Source: Lodderomyces elongisporus (taxonomy: Eukaryota > Ascomycota > Pichiomycetes > Serinales > Debaryomycetaceae). Taken from it: a stretch of 64,000 nt of DNA. The position numbers were made by a program, and so were the translations under genes. Below, one piece after another: positions 39,782-50,700 of this stretch (the first letter of the stretch is position 1; every line of letters starts with the position of its first letter). The notes beneath the pieces are model-generated. The model did not search any database. It was not told the DNA's origin and saw only the letters and a list, made by a program, of their open reading frames with translations. The stretch is from NCBI RefSeq assembly GCF_030384665.1, contig NC_083676.1, positions 1,488,001 through 1,552,000 of the forward strand, in the 5' to 3' direction.

Positions 39782-42700
39782 AAATAAAAAAATAAAATAA
39801 AATAAAAGATCAAATGCAGAGTTCTATTTTTTATTTTATTTTTTATTTTTTATTTTATTTTATATTTCTGTTTGGTTCTGCCAGATTATCTCCTAATCTG
39901 TAATGATTGCAAAATCACCACAAATAGATTAATTCTAGTAAAAAATGGGGACTAGTTGCCGTTCTTGGTGCGTTTTCCTTGCTGTAGCCTTTGGACCAGT
40001 GCTACAAACCACTAATACAAATAGAGTGTTGAGGGCGACACGCCAATTATTTCTTTATGGGTTCTATTCTGATTGTAGTTTTAATTTTAGTTTTAGTTTT
40101 AGCTTTAGCTTTAAATTTAGCTTTAGTCTCCAACTTGGTGTTTCTTGTTCTCCTGAATCTGTTATCGAAATAACAAGAACAATAATAGTAATACCAACAA
40201 AGATTAAAATAACCATATCAACTTCAAAAGAAGAACGATGTGCTTCTGCAACAAATTTCTCTTTATTTTTTTATTTTTTATTATATATATTTTTTTCGGA
40301 ATTGGTATTGTCATCATTCCTTCGTTTGCTGCCGTGAGATTTTGATCAGCGGTGTGATGATGTCAAAAACAAAAAGACAAAACAAAAAAGTACAACAACA
40401 ACAACAACATCAGTAACAACACTCGACTTCTCATGTATGTACCTCTTTTGTTTCGGCGCATATTCAGAGGGATTCACGCTCTATTTTGAATTTGCAAAGA
40501 ACAAAAAAATTACTAATTGTCTGGATGTATGTGAGTACTTGCCTCAACTGAAGATTGCAAATAGAAATAGTAAGAGAAATACAGCGAAGAAGAATAAGAA
40601 AATCTACTTTACCTTTTACCTTTACCTTTTCCTATATTTGTTAATTTTTTATTTTATTTTTTTGACAAGGAGGCTAATGGGATTTGATTGCTCTTGCCAA
40701 CCGAATTATTCTCAAGGTTCTGCTGCACAAGTAGTTGTGGTTCCTATTTTTCTACATATATACACCAATACCTTTTTGTTGTCGATTTTCTTTTCGTTTC
40801 TTTTCTTTTCCTTTTTTTTGTTTTTTAAAACTGACTCACTTACTTATTTATTATTAATATGAACCTGTTTCATTGCAAAAAGGTGTCGACACCCCGTTGT
40901 CCATAGATTAATAATAAAAATAAAAAAAAGAGAAAAAACATATTGTATCTGCCCATCATTGTAAATGCTGAATCGACTAAATAAATGTTTGTTGGTCACT
41001 GCTGTATTTGAAATAGCACAGGGTACTGCAAGCAAAAAGGTACATATTTCAAATGTGCAAATTCCAAATTGGCTCATGTTTTGTGGAGCAACAGCCACAG
41101 CAGGAGAGAGATAAAGCGAGGAAAGCGAGGAAAACGACAAGTGGAACAAAAACTAACAAGTGAAAAGCGAGAGAGTGTACAGACGAAAAGCAAAGTGAAA
41201 CACCGAGTCTGTATCGGCAGACATATTTTGTCAGAGTAGACAAGAGTTTTTCAACATGTCTCAGACACAGATATTAATGGGCGAAACCCACATTCTGTAG
41301 TGTTCTCTTGGGTTTTTTTTCTACTTTGTTCAGTTTTGGTTCAGTTTTGTGGGATTTCCATAAAAGAATGCAAGCTTTGTCGTCGGCAGAAGAAAAAAGA
41401 AAATAAAAAAACAGTGATCCAATACCCAGTAGCGTCGACCCATGATTACTTGAGTATTAAATCTTATTGATGGGCAGATTGAAATTAGTAGTTCGTAACC
41501 GATTAGTAACCAAATGAGATTTTATTTTCACATTTTATTTTATCTTATTTTTTTTTCAATTTTTTTTTTTGTTTCAACGTAAAAGGGTCTAAGAATATAT
41601 ATTAGACCGCAACCAGAAATGAATTAAATAATGTAGAAGACAGCAATCTAGTAACGTGTGAAAGAAGATGCAACGTCAAGTCGTTAAGTTGCGGAAGCAA
41701 TACTTTATTAACTATTCTTTCCAACATCTTGATGGAATAGGTTTTAATGCAATACTTGCTTAGAGATTGCGAGAGGAAGAAAACAAAATAATAATAATAA
41801 TAAAACAAATAAATTAACAGCTTGTCAGCATGATAATGTGTTGATGGTCTAAAATGATGATGGGCTTATGGAAAAGTGAAACACAGCCAGTTGCATATCT
41901 TGTGTAAGCTTGATGTGCTATTGATGTACAAAACTACTCTCTTTCTGTCTCTCTTGCCCCTTCCCAACCTACTCCTCCTAATTCTACATTTAATATTTCA
42001 TATCTTATAGACAATTTTTTTTTTCTTTTCCGCATTACGTGTTCATATTAATTTGCAGCATTTTGTCAAGGAGAAAATACCCAAGCTTTCTTCGCTATAC
42101 TCAAGTACTGATGGAACATAAAGACCATAGGTTATCAGTCCGGCAAAAAGATTAAACAATTTGGCTAAACTATTTTTAATTTTTCACGTTTCTTTTTTAA
42201 CTTGCATTTCTTTGGTAGGAGCCTCTATCAGCGAAGATAGCCGACTTTGTAGACCAAAAGAAAAAATTGTTTCTGCACCTTGAAGTAAGGTCTAAAGGCC
42301 CAAAGGATCATTTGGAAAACAAATTGTAAAAGAAAAATTTGGAAAAATTTTGGAAAGTGAAAAATTGAATACAGACAAAGTGTTTGTATATGTCTTTGTG
42401 TTTTTATGTCTTTGTGTCTTTGTGTGTGACACAAGAACCATCAAGAAACAAAAACAAATTTATTTCTTGTTGTTGCTTGTTGCTTGTCTAAGAAAAAAAA
42501 AAAAATCTGGAGACTTTGAAGGATTATATAGATTACTTTGACAATAAAAAAAAAAGGGCATTTTGAACGTCATGATGTCCATGACCACTTTTGTGGTTCA
42601 ATAGTGAAATATAATATGCTACGATGAACAGTGAACAAATAGCCCTGGCAGCAACAATACTTAGAACCACTACAATAGTATCTAGTGTCTTTTAGCGCTA

Positions 42701-43884
42701 ATCCTTTGTTTAGTATTATATCCGCAACAATAGCCCAAATAAAATAAAAATAAAAAAGAGAAGCAAGGAAGAAGAAAAGAAAAAATTGAAAGGTTCAGTT
42801 CTTAGTTTACAGATAAGACAAGGGTATGGTTAGGATCCAGAAGCTAAGGCTTTTTTTTAGATTGTAACATACATCTAACAGAGCCTTCTTACAATACTAA
42901 TAGGCTAACCTCGTGGTTCTTGAAAAAAAAAAATATTAATTTTTTCCTCCCCTTTTTTTTTTCCTCTTCAAAATGGTAGCAAAAGCAAGAATTTACGAAT
43001 ATCGAAACGAAACGATACCACAAAATATGCAAAATAATGACATGCTATAAATGCTGGATAGCAAAGAGATGAATTATTGGGGGAAGAAACAGGAAAAGCA
43101 ATGGAAATGTGCATGATATGGCTCATACAGTGTAAGAATGAAGGAAATAAATAATAATAATAATATTAGTAATAGAGAGATAGAAAAAAAAAACCAGGAA
43201 ATATGCACCGGGTATGCACGGCGAAAGAAAGTATGTTGCTATAAAAGCAAATTAAAAAAAATAAAAGAATAAATGAAATAAAAATAAAAATACAAAATGG
43301 AAATAGAACCAGACCCATAAATGGCAAGAGACAATATTTGGGAGGACTGAAATTCAAAAAAAAAATTATCTTGCGTCATGGGGGGAGAAAGGAAAGGGAA
43401 GGAAGGGGGGGAGGAGAAGGACAACAAACCGACAATGTAGTCTGGCGATCGCCGAAATTGATCAACTTGTCCAAGGTGGAGGTGCATCTTTCAACATAAT
43501 AAAAATAAAAATATAAATACTTTTTGCGTGCATATTTGTGATGTTTGTACAATTGCTTAAAAATGCACATACATTTATTACTCTTGAACTTTTCTTTTTC
43601 TCTTTGCCAAACATACCCATATAAACATATATATATATATGCACACTCTTTATCATTTCCTTTAGTCGTCAAACGTATGTTAGTTCTGGTTTGATAATTG
43701 TGTGTGTGTGTGTGTGTTTTGGTGGTAGTGGGGGGTGGGGGATGGGGAAAGCAATCTCATGGAGAAATAACGTTTTAGTTCCTTCCTTCTTTGCTTTCTT
43801 ACAAAAGAGGAATAAATTACAAATAAAAAATTGAAAAGCAAAAGCAAAAGAAAATAGAAAGCCAGAAGAGCTAGGAGAGTAGGC

Positions 43885-43904
43885 GGGGGGGGGGGGGGGG
43901 GGGG
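43885..43904 (+). repeat. Poly-G tract (20 bases)
   Basis: Twenty consecutive G on the + strand in the long divergent region upstream of DYN1. Confidence 0.9.
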
Positions 43905-44488
43905 AAGAAAAAAAGTAAATGGGGGATAGAAGCAAGTGTGGAACTTCCAAGTATCTAATACCTGAAATTTCTTGCTATTTGTAGATGTCTTCACTTAAAT
44001 TCTATTTTCGATAGTCACACTTGAGGTTCCATTTGCTAAATTGAGAATGGACAGAAATTCACAATATAAAGTAGAGTGAGAATAGCAATGTCCTTATGTT
44101 CCAGTTGTTGAAAATTAGAATTAACAAGAATGGAAATAGAAAAAAGGGAATAGGGAAAAAAAAAAGTGGATATTGTTCCTCCCATTGATTCAAGGACACT
44201 CGAATGCTTCTTCATTTCAACATCTTTAATTTGATGAGATATGGGAAAGTGGGGTGCAGGATGTAGACTCAAGATTTACACACCGCAGACCGCAGATCGC
44301 AGTAAAGAGCAGGCGTTGAACTAGTACTTGTTTTTTTTTGTCGATGACTTTTTGACGATGAGAAAAGGTTGGTTAAAGCTCATAACCAGAAAAAAAAAAG
44401 TAAGAACCAGTAATAATTAAAAAACAATGCAAATTAGTAAAGAGAAGTCTTGAGAATTAATTGGAGTGTGGTGTAGTGGGTGGTTGGT

Positions 44489-44507
44489 GGGGGGGGGGGG
44501 GGGGGGG
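44489..44507 (+). repeat. Poly-G tract (19 bases)
   Basis: Nineteen consecutive G on the + strand, preceded by GTGGTTGGT-type G-rich DNA. Confidence 0.9.
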
Positions 44508-44983
44508 AGAGAGAAGAGGAGCAGGGATGGTCAAGATTCATAACCATTTGTGGTTTAATTTTTATTTACATTTACTTTAACATCTTCGTGACTTTGTTAT
44601 TGAAACTTGGTGGGTATTTCAGATAGCCACATTGTTTACCTCGAAAAGAAAAATCTTTCTTGCCTTTGACAAAAGAGGGAAACAATAATTGAAAAAGATT
44701 AGACTACAAAGAGTACCGGATAGAAGTGGAAGAGTGAATACTTTGTAAAAGAGATTTTAGAATATAGGTAAAAGTTGGTCCTTATTTTTTTCTTTACAGA
44801 ATCAGAAAACAAAAAAAAAACCTTACACCTCTAAACAACTGAACTCAATCTCAGAATATAGTTAGTAAGATCCCATTATTCGCCTATTGCGGAGATAAAA
44901 TGAAATAAGCGTTTGCTTAGCAACTATGGTAGATAAGCACAAGGACAAGTGTGCAAGCGAAAGATCTTCGTAAATGCAGCTCT

Positions 44984-45157
44984 CGTTCTAGTTCTAATTC
45001 CATCTCTCGCGCTAGCTCTCAGTCCAACTCTCACTGCAACTCTCGTTCCACTTCCGGTTCCATTTCTCGTTCCAATTCCCGTTCCATTGCCCATTTCACT
45101 TCTCGTTCTATTTCTCGTTCCATCTCTAACACAAGCTCTCGTTGTAGCACAAAACTA
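44984..45157 (+). repeat. Degenerate tandem repeat of TCTCGTTCCATT type
   Basis: About a dozen imperfect units built from TCTCGTTC, CATT, CAACTC and similar variants run head to tail. Unit length is near 12 with 6-base sub-periodicity. In one frame it reads as Ser-Arg repeats, but that frame has no ATG before the repeat, so I treat it as a non-coding minisatellite. Confidence 0.7.
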
Positions 45158-45919
45158 ATAACGCACAATGCAGAGTACCGCATACAGTTACTCTGCTCTG
45201 CTCTGCTATTTTCATTCTTCTCTTTACTCAATACACCAATGCATTATGTTATGCAAGAAAAAAACACTGCATACAATGTAACGTTGACGTCACCACATGC
45301 ATAGCATAATTGTCCAAGCCCAATTTTTTATGTATTTGGTGACAGTTTTCAAAATTAAATTAAAGTTTTGTGGTTTGGCTGCAATTCTTGGTAAACGCTT
45401 TGAAGGAAAGAAGAAAAGAAAAAATTTAGGTGCATAGATGACGCGACCATACTGAATGATGACACGAATGGTTGAGGAATCTTTACTTTGCTGCTAAATA
45501 ATGCTTTAGTTAGTTAATTATTTGAGGGTATTTGAAAGAGAGGTACCTGTATCGAAAAGGTGAAAGGAAGAACTGTGTCTAGTTAATAGCAAGCTCTTGA
45601 AAAAAAGAAAAAAAAGGAAATAAGAAAATGAAAAAAGGGAATCTATAACTTGGTTAACGTTTGTTGTTGAGACTTTCTAGAAATGAAAGAACTTGAAGAT
45701 GAATATGGAAACGATAAACCTAGTTGTAATTACTCTTTAGCCTAGAGTATCATACGCAGAACGCCAAAAGTATGTAATGTGTGCAGCTTATTGTGTAATC
45801 TCAATTTGGGAATTGGGGGAGCCTAAATTCTGGAACAAGGAAAGGGGTGGAAAGAGTTCCAAAAAAGACAAAAATAAAATAGAGAAAAACATTTGAAGAG
45901 TAAGGTACAACGTGTGTGT

Positions 45920-45938
45920 GGGGGGGGGGGGGGGGGGG
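45920..45938 (+). repeat. Poly-G tract (19 bases)
   Basis: Nineteen consecutive G on the + strand directly after a short GT repeat, upstream of DYN1. Confidence 0.9.
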
Positions 45939-46614
45939 TAGGTGGTGGTAGAAAATTGGGTATGAGAAAAGAAGAAGGGATAATAGGAAAATGGGAAAAT
46001 AATGGAAGAAAACTTCTACATCCTATTTCAGATGTCTTCGTATGATAACTTCAATGACTAATGGTTGGTTGTTTTTTTTTCTGTTTTATTTTCTTTGTTT
46101 TATATATATATATATATATATTTATATATTGGGAAGCAAGTCAAACATTGAGGTATAAAACCGCGGAGTGCCGGTTTCCTCCACTATTGTTATCTTATCT
46201 TATCGTTCTTTTTCATTTCGTTTTTTATTTTTATTCTTTCCTTGTCGCTTTTTTGTTTCCACTCACCTAGTGCTTGGTTCTATTTATGGTGGAATTACTT
46301 GTACAGTGAAATAGATAGCTTTGATATTTGGGAAAAACCCTAGAATCTCTGTTGCTATGAAAAACTGGAAAGGGAAAAATTTACTAGTTTGTCACTTTAT
46401 TCAAAAAGAAAGAAAGAAGATGCGAGAGAGAGAGAGAAAGAAAATGGAGAATAATTTGTAATACATTTTTATGAATGGTCCGGGATTTGACTCCTTCTAT
46501 TTCAGGTTCAGTTACTCTCTTATAAATGACACAAACATCTTGCACCAATCGTACAGGTTAAAACTCACATACTTTTCTCTTTTTGGTCTTAATTCCTTTT
46601 CTTCCTCTCTCTTT

Positions 46615-46640
46615 CCCCCCCCCCCCCCCCCCCCCCCCCC
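46615..46640 (+). repeat. Poly-C tract (26 bases)
   Basis: Twenty-six consecutive C on the + strand, then A and five more C. It is the longest G/C homopolymer in the window and the only long one with C on the + strand. Confidence 0.9.
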
Positions 46641-47501
46641 ACCCCCAACTCTTAAACGGCACCAGCATTATTCTACTCGATTAGTAAATTTCAGGTGCTC
46701 ATCTTCATTTGAATATCAATTCCATTTTCATGTTTTGTCTTTATTGTTGGGTATTGCTTAATAATCCTAATCTCATCCAGGCTATGTCGATTTGTATATA
46801 TACACTTTGGTTTTAAAACAGGTTGCATTTACGACGATGTTTTGAGATCTCGCAACCATCTTTTTTTCAATTATTTATATTTTTTTATTTTTATATTTTT
46901 ATTTTTATTTTTATTTTTATTTTTTTCAACAAATCATTACAAGTGCCGACTAAAGCAGAACCCCTTAAAACAATTAGAAAGAAAGGAATCAAATATAGAC
47001 TCTGTTTCGTAACCCTCTCCATTTTTTTTTCTATCTCCAGTGCTTTTGTTATTTTTTTTTTTTTGGTTATTCTTCACCAGAAAGCATTCCTTGAAAAGTT
47101 GGTAAAAAAATATTGCAAATGTGGATACCCATAGTTGATTGTTGATCAATAGATACAAACATCTAAGAATATCTGTTCTTTTTTCTTTCTCCAGACTCAA
47201 AAGGATATTATGTTGGCATCCCCATATAAATATTGAGGATACGAAAACGCGTCAATCGAGTTCAATTAGCGCTACCACTTGTCAAATTCCCCAAGGGTAC
47301 AAAGTATTAGAGAAAAAGAAAACGAAGAAGATAAAAAAATAAATAAAGAAATAAAAAAATAAAAAAAATAAGAAAAGGTAAACATATAACGTTTGAGAGG
47401 GGAAGAGTGATTTTGATCCACACCTGTTTCTAGACGCCACTTTAATTCATACAACCAAACAAACCTTTCCTTTATAGAATAAAGAGTTACAACCAATTTT
47501 G

Positions 47502-47697
47502 ATGCAACTGGAAAGCAATACAAGCTCCATTCACAGAATCAAAGAGTTGGAGGAGTATCTCCGCCTCGTTGCCCAAACAACTTTTGGTTGTCCTGTTTCT
47601 ATTAAACACGATAACACCAACAGAAACAACGGCAACACGCATCTAATAGACTTTGTCACAAATAAAAAAGATACAGACTCTCTATTTTTGATCAAAG

Positions 47698-47743
<46 letters not shown>

Positions 47744-50700
47744 GGAGGAAGAAGACACTTGCGATGTTTACGTATACGGAAACTCTAATACATTAAAGCG
47801 CCGATTGCCCAGTACAGCTCATGTTTTGGTAATTACAAGACCAACTCCATTTGTAAAAGATGCCACACTTGCGGAGCAATTGAACATCATTAATCTTCCA
47901 TTGCACCACAATAATAAAAACACACTGAACCAAGAAACATTTCAAAATGCTATTAAACAGGGACTAATTCCATACTTGGACATTATAGCAGAAAATGATG
48001 GAGACGCAAAAGGAGAAGGAGAACAAAAAGTAGAAGTAGAAGCTCAAAGAGAAACAAGAAGAGAGTCAGGTATTGTACGCAAGAAATTTGAAGAGTTCAT
48101 TTCCGTCCTACATCGGTCTGATACAGAAATCCTGGTTCCCAACTTACTACACACAACACATTACAAAGTGCAAGACGTTATTGATCAAAAGACTACATTG
48201 GAATCTGTGATGGAGGACACAATATTCCTCAATGAATTAACCTCAATCACCAACGTTTGGGTAAAACAAATTCAAACCATCACACACTCTAATCATACAC
48301 CCCTTGATGGAAATTCATTAGCAGATGAAGTGCTTTTTTGGACACAAATGGAGCAGGCTCTATTGTCGTTAACTAAACAAATTCAATCCCCACAGGTCAA
48401 GACCACTTTGGAAATCTTAAGCAGGGCACGACGATACCACGTAACAATAAGTTTTGAAAATAACACCGGAATCAACGAAATGATCACCAAGACCAATATT
48501 GTTAACTCCTTTTTGCGCGAGCTCCCCATCCAAGAGCTTCAGAATTTGAATCGTGACTCCCTGATGGAAAGATTTCAAAAAACATTGGGTAAAATATTTT
48601 TGCATGTCAAACTGAAATTGTATTTGCTTCCTCTGGATAGAGCAAGAGATACCGTTTATATGTTGCTCAAAGAATCTATTTACAAGATGCGTGAATTAAT
48701 GGTGAAAACCCCATACATGTCAATGTCAATGCCAGAACTTGAATCCTCGATCAAATCATGTTATACTGTGCTAAACTTTATCGAAGTTAATATCAAGACT
48801 TTATCCAATTTACTCCGAGAATTGGCTAGAAAGACAAAGGACAAGAGTAGTTTTAGTGCACTTGATCAAAAGGATTTAGATCAACTTCGAGAAAAATTAG
48901 ACGACATAATGAATGTTAAGAGAAATCATAATGAACTCTTGGAGAATATAGCAATTCTCAAGCTGAAGAAAACTGGAGCGACCAATATAGACGTTGCATT
49001 GACTGATTTATTAATCAATGCATATAACAAGTACTTGCTATCTGCAATACCTATTCACCCTACAAAAGAAGTTGAAAATCTTTGGGTTGTTAATAAACGA
49101 GCATACAATCAAGTTTATAGACTGGTTTATGAAACTTGGTTATCCCAGTTGAGCTTTTATTTTTCTAGAGCAAAGTCATTTAAAGATTATTTGAAAATTC
49201 TTTGGAAGTTTATCCGCAAAGACCCCGTACCGAAATTAGCCCTTCAGTTGAGTGACGAAAACAAATTAGCTATACTAGATGCTGCTTATGGAGAGTTGAG
49301 ACTTTTACAAACAAAGTGCCGGAAATGCCATAGTCGGAAACATGTTAGCTTAAAAGAAAAATTGGCTTTACAAAGTATTAAAGCAAAAGTTGAGTTTTAC
49401 AAAGTGAATTTGCAGCTAGTTTTTGGAGATGCTTGGCCTCAGTATACCATTGGTCAACGAGTCAAGACTGTTTGTGAAAATATTGAGGCACTATTGGTAT
49501 CCGACTTGGCCATGTTGAACAATTTTTCTGCAAACAAAATTGAAGAACTGGACGACAAAAACGGAGAGGAAGAAGAAGAAACAAAAGAAGAAGAAACAAA
49601 AGAGGAAGGAAGTGTTTCAAATAAGATATCTCGCTTGGGATTTAGCTCAACGGGAAATATCGAGAAAACTTACTTTTCTCTACTCTCATCAAATATCAGA
49701 AAGCTCAAGGAATCCCAAACTTTGTCTTCTTGGTCTCAAGTGGGCATTATATTGCCTTTTACGAAGCCACTTGCATCGACTAATGCTGAGTCTAGATCGT
49801 TGTCAATCTTTACCGAAGTACTTGACCAGCTCCACATTGTCAAAATGATCTATGCAAAGATTAATAAAGACAATTATGGCAATGTGTTTTTTTCTCAAGC
49901 CAAACAATACCTAGAATACTTGACTAGATTTCTTGAAGCGTTTTTTAAAGCAGATTTGAATGACTTTAGCAAATTGGCCAAAATTTTCCCACTAGCTACC
50001 AAGGATGAATTTAGTATCCCAATCTCCAGTCGCGAAACTGATATTTACGCAAACTTTTTAAAGACACTAGATAATGCAAAACTGTTACTCACTGAGATTA
50101 CAGCGCTAAGTAATTTTTTTGCTTTTTTTGACCAGAATTTACATAATCTTAGGAAATCAAAATATGATTATGAAGAAATCTCCACTTGTATAAAAAACAT
50201 TCAAGACACAATTGGTGATACAGTATTTGGTTCTGATGAGTTGGCCAAGACAACATATCAAATATGTAACAAGTGTCTCGGAAAAAATCTAAGCTTTCTA
50301 TTCCAGCAGCAACTTCAAATGTTTGAACAATCCTTTTTCAACCAAACTAAAGTACCCACCAAAGCTTTACAATCCCAACTGTTTTTTCAGCCAGTTTATC
50401 ATACATTGTATATTGAAGAAGGTAAATTAGCTTTAAACCCTACTATAAACAAGGGAAAAAATCAATGTTTTGCAAATGTGGAAAGTTTGATGCAAGTTAT
50501 ATTGAAACAAAAAATGCTTCATCAAAATAGTGCTAGACCTCAAAACTTTGATTCACGAATATTTTTGGAAATTAAACCACTTTTGAATAAAGTTTATGCA
50601 AACATTGAACAATTATACCAAGAAGGAGAAACTTATATCAACAATTGGTGTACATTAGAACGCCTTTGTGCTATTGATGTTGGTGATGAAAATGAAAAAG

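Larger units (their letters stand above)
39163..47501. other. Very long divergent intergenic region, Zn2Cys6 gene / DYN1
   Basis: 8.3 kb carry no supported gene, by far the largest gap here. Open frames of up to 141 codons exist (39945-40337, 40437-40862), but they are simple-sequence translations rich in Phe/Ser/Leu. Content includes AT-rich inverted repeats (39724-39860), a TTTTAG-type repeat (about 40078-40127), a degenerate TCTCGTTCCATT-like repeat (about 44984-45157), four long poly-G/C tracts, and TA and ATTTTT repeats near 46095 and 46880-46925. Most of it is likely the regulatory region of the Zn2Cys6 gene, as dynein is not expected to need a long promoter. Confidence 0.6.

Noticed and set aside
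39945..40337. 130-codon ATG frame upstream of the Zn2Cys6 gene
   Set aside because: The middle is a TTTTAG-type repeat read as Phe-Ser, the end is poly-Phe/Leu, and no domain or family resemblance is seen.
40437..40862. 141-codon ATG frame with hydrophobic runs
   Set aside because: The hydrophobic parts come from T-rich low-complexity DNA (TTTTATTTT, CCTTTTACC); no family pattern is visible.
44951..45304. 117-codon frame reading as Ser-Arg repeats
   Set aside because: It opens with GTG, has no ATG before the repeat, and is the translation of a degenerate minisatellite.
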